Assembly: GCF_900141905.1 (NCBI RefSeq)
Contig: NZ_FQZF01000031.1
Location: 1-63,682, forward strand
DNA from: Muricoccus roseus
GTDB taxonomy: Bacteria; Pseudomonadota; Alphaproteobacteria; Acetobacterales; Acetobacteraceae
DNA length: 63,682 nucleotides
Direction: 5' to 3'
Below the pieces are notes generated by a model. That model saw nothing but the letters and a program-made list of their open reading frames with translations. It did not search any database and was not told where the DNA came from. Each line of letters opens with the position of its first letter. Position 1 is the stretch's first letter. Made by a program: the position numbers and the translations under genes. Shown one piece after another: positions 56,217 through 63,682 of the stretch.

Positions 56217-57800
56217 ATGCCGCGTCCTGGTCACACGAAGCCCGAAGGGAAACCCGCCTTGCGCTCCCGCACCCCCATCGCCACCACCTTGGCCCTGATC
56301 GCGGCCCTGGCGGCGGCGCCCATGGTCCCCGCCTTCGCGCAAACCCCCATGCGGGATGCGCCCAATTCCTTCCGGCCCCTCGCGCAGCAGCTCCTGCCGG
56401 CCGTGGTGAGCGTGCAGGTCAGCACCAGCCCGGCCGCCCGCAACGCCCAGCGCCCCGACGCGCCCGACGCGCCCCAGGCCCCGCCCGGCAGCCCCTTCGA
56501 GGAGTTCTTCCGCGACTTCCTCGAGCGCAACCGCCCGCCGGGAGGCCCTGGTGGCCCCGGCGCCCCGGGCCGTCCCTCCCCGCAGCAGCGCCGCGGCACC
56601 TCGCTCGGCTCCGGCTTCGTCATCGACGCCGCCGAGAAGCTCGTGGTCACCAACAACCATGTCGTCGAGGGCGGCACCGAGATCAACATCGTCCTGAACG
56701 ACAACACGACGATCCCGGCCGAGATCGTCGGCACCGACCCGCGCACCGACCTCGCCCTGCTGCGCCTGAAGACCGACCGCCAGCTGACCGCAGTGGAATT
56801 CGGCAATTCCGACGACGCGCAGGTGGGCGACTGGGTGCTCGCCATCGGCAACCCCTTCGGCCTGGCCTCCTCGGTTTCCGCCGGCATCATCTCGGCCCGC
56901 TCGCGCGACATCCGCCAGGGCCTCTATGACGACTTCATCCAGACGGACGCCGCCATCAACCGCGGCAATTCCGGCGGCCCGCTCTTCGACATGGCGGGCA
57001 AGGTGGTCGGCATCAACACCGCCATCTACTCGCCCTCCGGCGGCTCCATCGGCATCGGCTTCGCCATCCCCTCCAACCTGGCGCGCGGCATCGTCGCCCA
57101 GCTGAGGGAAAGCGGCCGCGTCCGCCGTGGCTGGCTCGGCGTGAACATCCAGCAGGTGACGGACGAGATCGCCGAAAGCCTCGGCCTGAAGCCCGCGCGC
57201 GGCGCCCTCGTCGCCCGCGCGCAGGAGGATGGGCCCGCCGCCAAGGGCGGCATCCGCAACGGCGACGTGATCCTGCGATTCAACAACCAGGAGGTGCGTG
57301 AGATGCGGAACCTGCCGCGCATCGTCGCCGAGACCCGCGTGGGCACCGCCGCCCCCGTCACCGTCTGGCGCGACGGCAAGGAGGAGACGCTGGAGGTCAC
57401 TATCGCCGAGCTGCCCGCCGAGCAGGCGGAAGCCCAGGCGCGCGGCGGCCAGCCCTCCGCGCCGCGCAGCCAGGTGGTGGAACTGCAGGGCCTCGGCCTG
57501 AAGGTCGGCCCGATCACCTCGGAAGCGCGCGAGCGCTTCAGCCTCCGCCCCGACCAGCGCGGCGTGGTCATTACCGAGGTGGACAGCGGCGGCCCGGCCT
57601 CCGAGCGCGACCTGCGCCCGGGAGACGTGATCGTGGAAGTGCAGCAGGAACGCGTGAACACGCCGCAGGAGGTGCAGAGCCGCATCGAGGCGCTGCGCCG
57701 CCAGAACCGCGCCAGCGCGCTCCTTCTCGTGGAGGGGCAGCAGGGCCAGCGCTTCGTGCCGCTGCGGATCCGTGAGGAAGGCAACCAGCGCCGGAACTAA
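56217..57800 (+). CDS. degP: Periplasmic serine protease, DegP/MucD type (Do family)
   Basis: The 527-residue protein has a signal peptide (about 20-42, ending AFAQ), a trypsin-like domain with catalytic H148 (TNNHVV), D178 (RTDLALL) and S252 (GNSGGP), and two PDZ domains (about 320-410 and 430-520). An extra Pro/Gly-rich loop at about 105-125 corresponds to the LA loop region. It degrades or refolds misfolded envelope proteins. An in-frame TTG at 56259 is an alternative start. A structured repeat begins 10 nt after the stop. Confidence 0.94.
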   Translation: MPRPGHTKPEGKPALRSRTPIATTLALIAALAAAPMVPAFAQTPMRDAPNSFRPLAQQLLPAVVSVQVSTSPAARNAQRPDAPDAPQAPPGSPFEEFFRDFLERNRPPGGPGGPGAPGRPSPQQRRGTSLGSGFVIDAAEKLVVTNNHVVEGGTEINIVLNDNTTIPAEIVGTDPRTDLALLRLKTDRQLTAVEFGNSDDAQVGDWVLAIGNPFGLASSVSAGIISARSRDIRQGLYDDFIQTDAAINRGNSGGPLFDMAGKVVGINTAIYSPSGGSIGIGFAIPSNLARGIVAQLRESGRVRRGWLGVNIQQVTDEIAESLGLKPARGALVARAQEDGPAAKGGIRNGDVILRFNNQEVREMRNLPRIVAETRVGTAAPVTVWRDGKEETLEVTIAELPAEQAEAQARGGQPSAPRSQVVELQGLGLKVGPITSEARERFSLRPDQRGVVITEVDSGGPASERDLRPGDVIVEVQQERVNTPQEVQSRIEALRRQNRASALLLVEGQQGQRFVPLRIREEGNQRRN

Positions 57801-57810
57801 GGCCGGGCGT

Positions 57811-58060
57811 CCCGGAGAGGGCTCTGCCCTCTCCGGGCCTCACCCGCCAGGGGCTTGAGGCTCTTGGAACCCCGTCTGACTGCCGTCGATATCCCGGATC
57901 GAAGGGGTCACTGGTTGGCGGGTGCTTTTCCTGCGTTTGCAGTCGCCTCGGGTCGCTGACCCGAGGCGCACCGTCAGCCCCGTGATTCCAAACTTGAAGA
58001 AAAAGAAGAAGGTGAGGGGTCCGGGGAGAGGAAGAATTCCTTCTTCCTCTCCCCGGGACA
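57811..58060 (+). repeat. Dispersed structured repeat, copy 4 (3' of degP)
   Basis: This is the best-formed copy. In order: hairpin D (57811-57837, 12 bp around TCT), C (57847-57867, ten pairs of which three are G-U), B (57945-57967, 10 bp perfect around GCT) and A (58021-58056, 16 bp around TTCC). Between C and B lies GTCTGACTGCCGT, whose GACTGC can pair with GCAGTC just before hairpin B. It sits between convergent degP and the Bug-type gene, in degP orientation. Confidence 0.9.
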
Positions 58061-58081
58061 AACCGACAGCCCAGAAAAAGA

Positions 58082-59083
58082 TCAGTCCGTCGTGATCCGG
58101 TTCTCACGGATCAGCTGTCCCAGCCGCGCCGTCTCTTCCGCGAGCCGGGCGCTCGCCTCGGCGGCCGCGCCGCCGGCCGGTTCCGTGCCGATTTCCACCA
58201 GGCGCCGGGCGGTGGCTGCGTCCTGCAGGGCTTCCACGAAGGCGGCGTTCAGCCGCGCCAGGATCGGCTCCGGCGTCCCGGCGGGGGCCACCAGCAGGGC
58301 GCGCGGCGAGGTTTCCAGGCCGGGCAGGCCCGCCTCGCTCATGGTCGGAACCTCCGGCAGCTGCGTCGCCCGCGCGGGGCCGGTCACGCCGAGTGCGACC
58401 ACCGTGCCCGAGCGGATCTGCGGCAGCGCGCTGGCCACCGTGTCGAAATAGATGTCCACCCGGCCAGAGACGATGTCGGTCAGCGCGGCCGCGCCGCTGC
58501 GATAGGGGATGTTCGTCATCTCCAGCCCCGTTGCGCGCCGCATGGCTTCCGCCGCCAGGTGGTTGGAGGAGCCCGCGCCGGGGGAGGCGTAGTTCAGCCC
58601 CTGCGGCATGCTCCGCGCCTTCGCCAGCAGCTCCGCCACGCTCTTCACGCCCAGGCCGCGCTGCGCCACCAGCACCAGCGGCAGGTCGGCCAGGGCGGTC
58701 ACGGGGGCGAAGGCGGTGGCGGGGTCGAAGGGCGCGGGGGTGTAGAGGCTGGGTGCCGTCGCGCAGATGGGCGGGCAGACGGCCAGGGTATAGCCATCGG
58801 GCCGCGCCTGGGTCAGCGCGATGATCCCCACCGTTGCGCCGCCTCCGGCCCGGTTCTCCACCACCACGGAGCGGCCGAGGATCTCCCCGGCCTTCTCCGC
58901 CACCACCCGGGCCAGCAGGTCCGTGCCGCCGCCGGGGCCGAAGGGCACGATCAGCCGGATCGGCCGGTCGGGATAGGACTGGGCCAGGGCCACGCCGGCC
59001 ATCCCGCCGAGCAGCAGCGCGGACAGCGCGATGGGCCGCAGGAAGCGGGCCGCCATCGGGCGCCGGAAGGGGGTCTGGTTCAT
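58082..59083 (-). CDS. Bug/TctC-family periplasmic solute-binding protein
   Basis: The 333-residue protein has a signal peptide (about 15-35, ending GVALAQ) and the family's IRLIVPFGPGGGTDLLAR, the ENRAGGGATVG block, and YASPGAGSSNHLAAE. These proteins bind small carboxylates for tripartite tricarboxylate transporters. No transporter subunits are nearby, which is common for this often amplified family. Ligand unknown. Confidence 0.9.
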   Translation of the reverse strand: MNQTPFRRPMAARFLRPIALSALLLGGMAGVALAQSYPDRPIRLIVPFGPGGGTDLLARVVAEKAGEILGRSVVVENRAGGGATVGIIALTQARPDGYTLAVCPPICATAPSLYTPAPFDPATAFAPVTALADLPLVLVAQRGLGVKSVAELLAKARSMPQGLNYASPGAGSSNHLAAEAMRRATGLEMTNIPYRSGAAALTDIVSGRVDIYFDTVASALPQIRSGTVVALGVTGPARATQLPEVPTMSEAGLPGLETSPRALLVAPAGTPEPILARLNAAFVEALQDAATARRLVEIGTEPAGGAAAEASARLAEETARLGQLIRENRITTD

Positions 59084-59288
59084 GGCACTCTCTCCAAAGG
59101 GGAGGTGACGGCCTCTCGTTGCTCGTCGGCGGCGGGTCGGGGGCGGGCTACTGCCCGGCCATTTGTCCTTCGCCTCGCCGGTAGGCCGCCCGCGTTACGC
59201 GCCGCGGCGCGGTCCAGCCCTCGTCGCTCCACCCGGCGCGCCGAGCCGCGCCGGCGGCGTGGCCCAGGCCGGATGGGGGCGGGTGGGG

Positions 59289-60551
59289 TCAGCCGCGCTC
59301 GTAGAGCAGGCGCGCGCGGATGGTGCGGGGCAGGGCGCGCAGCTCCTGCAGCACCGCCTGCGCGTCACGCAGCCCCTCCGCATCGACCACCACATAGCCG
59401 ATCTCGGGATCGGTCTGCAGGTACTGGCCCGCGATGTTCGCGCCATGGCGCGTGAACACCTCGTTGATGGCGGCCAGGGTGCCGGGATGGTTGCCATGCA
59501 CATGCATGAAGCGGGCGCCGCGCGGCCGGGCGGGCAGCACCGCCTCGGGAAAGTTCACCGCGCCCAGGGTGGAGCCGGTGTCCGAATAGTCGGAGAGCTT
59601 GCGCCCCGTCTCCTCGCCGATGCGCGACTGCGCCTCTGCCGTGCTGCCGCCGATATGCGGCGTGAGGATCACGTTGCGCAGGCCCTGCAGCGGCGAGACG
59701 AAGGGATCGGTGTTCTTCGCCGGCTCCTCGGGGAACACGTCCACCGCGGCCCCGCTGAGATGCCCAGATTCCATCGCCGCCTTCAGCGCGTCCAGGTCCA
59801 GCACGCGCCCGCGGGCGTTGTTGATCAGCACCGCGCCCGGCTTCATCAGCGCGATCTCCTCGGCGCCGATCAGGTTCTGCGTCGCCGGCGTCTCGGGCAC
59901 ATGCAGCGTCACCACATCCGAGCCCTCGAGCAGGGCGCGGAGCGAGGGCATGGATATGGCGTTGCCATGCGGCAGCTTCGGGATGGTGTCGTAATAGGTC
60001 ACGCGCATGCCGAAGGCCTCGGCCAACACCGAGACCTGCGCGCCGATATTGCCGTAGCCGACGATGCCAAGCGTCTTGCCGCGCACCTCCCGGCTATCGG
60101 CCGCCGACTTGTCCCACACGCCCACATGGGCCGCGTTGGAGCGGCCGGGGATGCCGCGCAGCAGCATCACGATCTCGCCCATCACCAGCTCGGCGACTGA
60201 ACGCGTGTTCGAAAAGGGGGCGTTGAAGACCGGGATGCCCCGGTGCCGTGCCGCCGCCAGGTCCACCTGGTCCGTGCCGATGCAGAAGCAGCCGATCGCG
60301 ATCAGCCGGTCCGCCGCCTCCATCACCGCCTCGGTCACGCGGGTGCGCGAACGGATGCCGAGGAGATGGACGCCCTTGATCGCCTCCTTCAGCGCCGCCT
60401 CGTCCAGCGCCTTCTTCTCGCGCCGGATGTTGGTGTAGCCGGCCCCCTCCAGCGTCGCCACCGCGCTGTCGGAAATACCCTCCAGCAGCAGGATGCGGAT
60501 CTTGTCCTTGGCGAGCGAGATGGGAGCGGGGGTGGGGAGGGCGTCGGGCAT
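59289..60551 (-). CDS. serA: D-3-phosphoglycerate dehydrogenase SerA
   Basis: SerA catalyses the first step of serine synthesis. The 420-residue protein has the substrate domain with LLGIRSRTRV, the NAD motif GIVGYGNIGAQ, NNARGRVLD, the catalytic histidine in TPHIGGSTAEAQ, and a C-terminal ACT domain (HVHGNHPGTLAAINEVF) that binds serine for feedback control. The length and single ACT domain match the E. coli type. The ATG at 60551 was chosen over an upstream GC-rich extension. Confidence 0.95.
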   Translation of the reverse strand: MPDALPTPAPISLAKDKIRILLLEGISDSAVATLEGAGYTNIRREKKALDEAALKEAIKGVHLLGIRSRTRVTEAVMEAADRLIAIGCFCIGTDQVDLAAARHRGIPVFNAPFSNTRSVAELVMGEIVMLLRGIPGRSNAAHVGVWDKSAADSREVRGKTLGIVGYGNIGAQVSVLAEAFGMRVTYYDTIPKLPHGNAISMPSLRALLEGSDVVTLHVPETPATQNLIGAEEIALMKPGAVLINNARGRVLDLDALKAAMESGHLSGAAVDVFPEEPAKNTDPFVSPLQGLRNVILTPHIGGSTAEAQSRIGEETGRKLSDYSDTGSTLGAVNFPEAVLPARPRGARFMHVHGNHPGTLAAINEVFTRHGANIAGQYLQTDPEIGYVVVDAEGLRDAQAVLQELRALPRTIRARLLYERG

Positions 60552-60662
60552 GGCGCCGCAGGATTGCCGCATCCCACCCCCCCGGCGCAACAGCGCTTGG
60601 CGCGGGGCAGGGCCGATCCCGCTGCCGATCCCCCGGCGTTTCCCCGCCCGGTGCCGCCGTGG

Positions 60663-61313
60663 CTAAAGATTCGCCCGGATCGTGGTCGCCATCTCCTCCG
60701 GCGTCACCCCCGGGCGGAAGAGGGAGCGCAGGCTGCCATCCCGCCCCATCAGGTAGGTGAAGGAGGAGTGGTCCATCAGATACTCGGAGGCGCCGGGCGG
60801 CGTGACCTTGTTGTAGTAGACGCGCCAGGCCCGCGCGGCGGCCGCCACCTGCTCCGGCGTGCCGGTCAGCCCGGTGATGGAGGGGTGGAACAGCGCCACA
60901 TAGTCCTTCATCCGCTCCGGCGTGTCCCGCTCGGGGTCTACCGTGATGAAGACCGGGCGGACGCCCTCGGCCTGCGGGCCCAGCATGTCCATCGTCTGGC
61001 CGATGGCCTGAAGCTCGGTCGGGCACACATCGGGGCAATGGGTGAACCCGAAGAAGACGAGGGCCAGCTTGCCCCGCAGGTCGGCCTCGGTCACCCGCCG
61101 GCCATTTCCGTCCACCAGGGTGAAGGGACCCCCGATTCCCACCCCGGCCGGAAGGGCCACCCCGCCCGCGCTGGGCGGCGGCGCATTCCCCAAAAGCCGG
61201 GCGAAGGAGGCCCCGACCCCCTCTCCGGGCCGCCGCGCGACGAAGGCGGCCCCCCAGATGGCGCCGAGGCCGAGGATGAGAAGGAGGACGGCGATGCGAA
61301 GGGCGCGGGTCAT
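60663..61313 (-). CDS. SCO1/SenC-family copper chaperone
   Basis: The 216-residue protein has a membrane anchor (about 5-26) and a thioredoxin-like domain with the copper-binding THCPDVCP motif (C93 and C97) and the third ligand histidine in YLMDHSSFTYL. SCO proteins help assemble the CuA site of cytochrome c oxidase. It lies 111 nt from serA on the same strand and is divergent from the next gene. Confidence 0.92.
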   Translation of the reverse strand: MTRALRIAVLLLILGLGAIWGAAFVARRPGEGVGASFARLLGNAPPPSAGGVALPAGVGIGGPFTLVDGNGRRVTEADLRGKLALVFFGFTHCPDVCPTELQAIGQTMDMLGPQAEGVRPVFITVDPERDTPERMKDYVALFHPSITGLTGTPEQVAAAARAWRVYYNKVTPPGASEYLMDHSSFTYLMGRDGSLRSLFRPGVTPEEMATTIRANL

Positions 61314-61494
61314 GGCTCGTCATATAGCGCAGCAAGCGCAACGGGGGACGGGGTAGAGACGTTCCGTCCCCTGTTGCTCCGAAGCCGGTCCTCTTCATCG
61401 TCCGGTCCGAGGCAGCAGGGCCGGAATTGACGGCCTGAGAAAGGCCGGGCCGGGCCGAGCCAAAGAGGCCATTGTCGCAGAGGAGCTTGAGACG

Positions 61495-61818
61495 ATGCCC
61501 GATCGCATGGCGCGGGACCCCGCGCTGGATACGCTGGCGGAGATCGCCAACGACAACCTGGCCGAGCGCCTGCGGCACGAGGCCGCGGCCCGAATCCTGG
61601 TCGCCGCCCGCCGCGTGGGCGACCTGGTGGGGCCGCGCCATGGCGAGCATCTGGTGGATACGCTGGCCTCGGGCTGGGATCCGCGCGTCGTGACCGCGCT
61701 GGAATATGCCGAGGGCCTGCCCGTGCGCGTGCTCGACGGCATGCTGGGCACCGCCCCGCGCTGGGCCCGCGCCATGCGCGACCTGATCGAGTCGCCCCCG
61801 GGCGCCGCCGCGGCCTGA
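61495..61818 (+). CDS. Hypothetical protein (107 aa)
   Basis: The ATG at 61495 follows a GAGGAG Shine-Dalgarno about 10 nt upstream. The 107-residue product is helical and rich in Ala and Arg, with LAEIANDNLAERLRHEAAARILVAAR and ALEYAEGLPVRVLDGMLG. No signal peptide or membrane segment. I do not recognise a family. A second ATG four codons later is possible. Confidence 0.55.
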   Translation: MPDRMARDPALDTLAEIANDNLAERLRHEAAARILVAARRVGDLVGPRHGEHLVDTLASGWDPRVVTALEYAEGLPVRVLDGMLGTAPRWARAMRDLIESPPGAAAA

Positions 61819-61862
61819 ACGCCACGGGACGGGGCCGGGGGCCTCGTCTCGGCGCAGGTCCG

Positions 61863-61877
61863 TTAGCGCCGCCTTAA
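61863..61877. promoter_or_regulatory. Possible CtrA box
   Basis: TTAG-N7-TTAA matches the CtrA consensus TTAA-N7-TTAA at seven of eight positions. It lies 52 bp upstream of the Calx-beta gene start, in DNA where TTA-rich words are rare. Functional binding is not shown. Confidence 0.3.
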
Positions 61878-61896
61878 CCTCCGCCATGGAGGCTCC

Positions 61897-61917
61897 GTCG
61901 CGTCAAAACGACGCGAC
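61897..61917 (+). other. Hairpin directly before the Shine-Dalgarno of the Calx-beta gene
   Basis: GTCGCGTC-AAAAC-GACGCGAC is a perfect 8-bp hairpin ending one base before TGGAG, the ribosome-binding site of the ATG at 61929. Its position suggests an effect on translation or mRNA stability. Confidence 0.5.
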
Positions 61918-61928
61918 TGGAGTCACCT

Positions 61929-63338
61929 ATGCCAATCGTGGCCACGGGCAGTATGCCCGCGACCATCCTTGAGAATGGGCGGGCCGGGGACTGGTCCGCC
62001 CTTCTCAGCCTGTCCGGCGCCGCGGGCGCGACCGATGTCGCGCTGACCGGCGAGGACGCCGCCCTGTTCGAGGCAAGCCTCGGCCCCGGCGGCCAGGTGA
62101 CCATCGCCCCCGTCGGCGCGCTGGACCGCGAGGCCTTTCCGGCCGGCGCCGACCCGCTGCTGGACTTCGGCCTTTCGGTCCGGCTGGACGGCGTCTGGCA
62201 GGCGGTGCCGGGTGGCTGGTCCATCGCCCTGCTCGGCCTGGACGACACCGCCCCCTCGGATCTCCGCTTCCGCAATGGCGGCACGGTCCTCGAGAACGAC
62301 ATCGCCGCCCCCATCGGCGACCTCCTAGCATCCGATCCGGACAGCGACGCCGCCAATCTCGAATACCGCGTGCTCTGGCCCGATTCGGCCTTCTTCGAAA
62401 TCGTGGGCACCACGCTGAAGCTGCGCGACGGCGTGGATCTGCTACGCCTTGGCGGCACGACGCGCGAGGTGATGATCGCCGTCTCCGACGGGCTGAACGA
62501 GGCGGCCTTCAGCCTCGGCGTCACCGTGCTGAACGTGACCTCCGAGGACGACGCCGTCACGCCCGCCCCCACGCCCTCCACCCCGACGGGCGGGGGCACG
62601 GGCGGCACCGGAGGGACAGGCACGGGGTCGAATTCCGGCACCCCTACCTCGATCCCCACCACTGGCACAGGCACCACACCCAGCACCACGACACCGGGCA
62701 CCACGACACCGGGCACCACGACAGGCGGCACGACCGGCACCGCCCCCACCGGAACGACCGGCAGCACAAGCCCACCCGGCCTTCCCGCCGGCAGCACCGC
62801 CGCGAACGAGGCTGCCACCACGACCGTGGCGGCCGATGTGATCATCACCTCCACGGGCGCCACCACGGATGTCGCCGAGGGCGGCGCGACCGATACCTTC
62901 ACGGTCCAGCTCTCGCGGCAGCCCACGGCCACCGTCACTGTCGCGATCACGGTCGGGGCCGACCTCAACCTCGCCCGCAGCACGACAGCGAACCCCGGAA
63001 AGACCGTCTCCTTCGCCATCGCCGCGGCCGACTGGGCCCGGGCCCGCAGCGTCATCGTGTCGGCGGCCAACGACAGCACCTACGAGGGAACGGAGAACGC
63101 CTGGGTTCAGATCACGACCAGCAGCAGCGACGCGGCCTTCTCCAATCTGCAGGGCCGGGGCGTGAACGTCACCGTCTATGACAATGATCCGTCGCCCTCG
63201 CCGCCGCCGCCACCGCCCCCACCGCCGCCGGGAACGCCGGCGGGCCTTGCCCTCGTGCAGACCAGCGCCGCCACCGCGGTCGCCGAGCGTGGCGCCGGGG
63301 ACAGCTTCACCATCGCCCTGGCGTGCGTATTCCAGTGA
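61929..63338 (+). CDS. Calx-beta domain surface protein, interrupted by IS21-family element
   Basis: The host sequence encodes about 465 residues before the IS begins at ~63324; the last residues CVFQ and the stop are IS-derived. Residues 1-105 and 110-200 look like beta-rich adhesin or cadherin-like modules (LLASDPDSDAANLEYRV). A Thr/Gly/Pro linker (about 210-300) follows, then a Calx-beta domain (about 305-418, with DVAEGGATDTFTVQLS and YDND), a proline run, and the start of a second Calx-beta domain. Such Ca-binding repeats occur in large secreted adhesins. No N-terminal signal peptide is seen, which fits type I secretion. The original 3' end is outside the window. Confidence 0.8.
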   Translation: MPIVATGSMPATILENGRAGDWSALLSLSGAAGATDVALTGEDAALFEASLGPGGQVTIAPVGALDREAFPAGADPLLDFGLSVRLDGVWQAVPGGWSIALLGLDDTAPSDLRFRNGGTVLENDIAAPIGDLLASDPDSDAANLEYRVLWPDSAFFEIVGTTLKLRDGVDLLRLGGTTREVMIAVSDGLNEAAFSLGVTVLNVTSEDDAVTPAPTPSTPTGGGTGGTGGTGTGSNSGTPTSIPTTGTGTTPSTTTPGTTTPGTTTGGTTGTAPTGTTGSTSPPGLPAGSTAANEAATTTVAADVIITSTGATTDVAEGGATDTFTVQLSRQPTATVTVAITVGADLNLARSTTANPGKTVSFAIAAADWARARSVIVSAANDSTYEGTENAWVQITTSSSDAAFSNLQGRGVNVTVYDNDPSPSPPPPPPPPPPGTPAGLALVQTSAATAVAERGAGDSFTIALACVFQ

Positions 63339-63393
63339 TCGTGGGCAGCAGTTCCAGGCGATCGTGGGCACGAATTCCACGGCATCGTGGGCA
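63330..63393. repeat. Terminal tandem repeats of the IS21-family element
   Basis: TTCCAGTGATCGTGGGCA, TTCCAGGCGATCGTGGGCA and TTCCACGGCATCGTGGGCA begin at 63330, 63352 and 63375. They are probably transposase (IstA) binding sites at the IS end. Confidence 0.8.
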
Positions 63394-63418
63394 GGCTTCA
63401 TGCCGATTGGCTAATCGT

Positions 63419-63682
63419 TCAGGAAGGCTCTCTGGCGTCAAGCGTTTCGGTGGTCGTGGCGCGTCTGGCGGTGATGCGTCGCATGCTTTCGCCGCTGAGT
63501 TCGATGCGGTGGGCGTTGTGGACGAGGCGGTCCAGGATGGCGTCGGCCAGGGTTGGGCTGCCGATCACTGCGTGCCACTCCTCGACCGGCACCTGACTGG
63601 TGACGATGGTGGAGCTGCGCCCGTGGCGGTCTTCCAGGATCTCCAGCAGGGTTTCGCGTTCGGGTTGGGTCAGAACGGACAG
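63419..63682 (-). CDS. istB: IstB-like ATP-binding transposition helper, C-terminal fragment
   Basis: The 87-residue C-terminus reads in from the right edge and ends with TGA at 63419-63421. It contains the AAA+ sensor region RSSTIVTSQVPVEEWH, then GSPTLADAILDRLVHNAHRI and ELSGESMRR, which are strongly conserved in IstB. IstB chooses targets and stimulates the IstA transposase. The N-terminal Walker region lies beyond the window. Confidence 0.92.
   Translation of the reverse strand: MSVLTQPERETLLEILEDRHGRSSTIVTSQVPVEEWHAVIGSPTLADAILDRLVHNAHRIELSGESMRRITARRATTTETLDAREPS

Larger units (their letters stand above)
63324..63682 (-). mobile_element. IS21-family insertion sequence, left part
   Basis: The element appears to begin with TGCGTATTCC at 63324. 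Three copies of a 18-19-bp motif (TTCCA...ATCGTGGGCA) lie at 63330, 63352 and 63375, about 22-23 bp apart, matching the multiple terminal repeats of IS21-family ends. The istB gene follows on the minus strand. The element runs past the right edge. Confidence 0.85.

Noticed and set aside
57840-58061. Short open frames with the shared peptide SRGEEEGILPLPGPLT in several intergenic regions
   Set aside because: They coincide with the structured repeat copies (also near 308 and 28790) and lack ribosome-binding sites. The shared peptide reflects shared DNA, not a protein family.
62580-62780. ACC/ACG-rich tract in the Calx-beta gene as a possible CRISPR or satellite array
   Set aside because: It is a low-complexity Thr/Gly/Pro linker in frame with no regular repeat-spacer structure.

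Overview
This window comes from a GC-rich (about 70%) alphaproteobacterium, most likely an Acetobacteraceae member of the Roseomonas type. That placement is inference. It rests on a permuted two-piece tmRNA gene whose tag begins ANDN, an SspB-type ClpXP adaptor, a MurE with the meso-DAP signature DNPR, and the gene order around the division and cell-wall (dcw) cluster. Both ends of the window lie inside insertion sequences: the 3' end of an IS5-like transposase at the left and the istB end of an IS21-family element at the right. I see no prophage, CRISPR array or tRNA gene.

The left 28 kb is mostly one minus-strand block: mraZ-rsmH-ftsL-ftsI-murE-murF-mraY-murD-ftsW-murG-murC-murB-ddl-ftsQ-ftsA-ftsZ, then lpxC, bamD and recN. 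From mraZ to ftsA nearly every gene overlaps its neighbour by 1-14 nt, so translational coupling is expected. The RNase P RNA gene rnpB lies just upstream of mraZ. Three TGGG repeats at 10-bp spacing overlie the presumed mraZ promoter and look like the MraZ operator. Beyond recN are nfi (endonuclease V, plus strand), ligA and a TTG-started O-acetylhomoserine sulfhydrylase gene.

From 28 to 43 kb are ampD and a DjlA-like co-chaperone, a large AsmA-family protein, a 2-oxoglutarate dioxygenase, a three-gene surface-glycan operon (membrane protein, methyltransferase, GtrB-like glycosyltransferase), class II fumarase coupled to a ribbon-helix-helix protein, and a RidA/VOC/D-threonine-aldolase-like operon. 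From 43 to 49 kb are an alpha/beta-hydrolase-TPR fusion, a second and non-homologous class I fumarase, RidA-sspB, a divergent TetR/DUF2306 pair, ssrA (tag ANDNGRETMALAA) and a small repeat lipoprotein. From 49 to 63 kb are thyX, a short-chain dehydrogenase, a ribokinase-like kinase, an Mrp-type Fe-S carrier, hflK-hflC, a DegP-type protease, a Bug-type binding protein, serA, a SCO1 homologue, and a Calx-beta surface protein broken by the IS21 element.

The most novel feature is a family of about 240-bp structured repeats with four copies (311-375 partial, 28735-28970, 35110-35345, 57811-58060). Each complete copy lies 10-43 nt after a stop codon, in the same orientation as that gene, and contains four hairpins. 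Differences between copies are compensatory, or are G-U wobbles that pair only in the RNA of the gene's sense strand. This points to a conserved 3'-UTR RNA structure rather than simple debris. The left IS5-like element abuts, and appears to have truncated, one copy.
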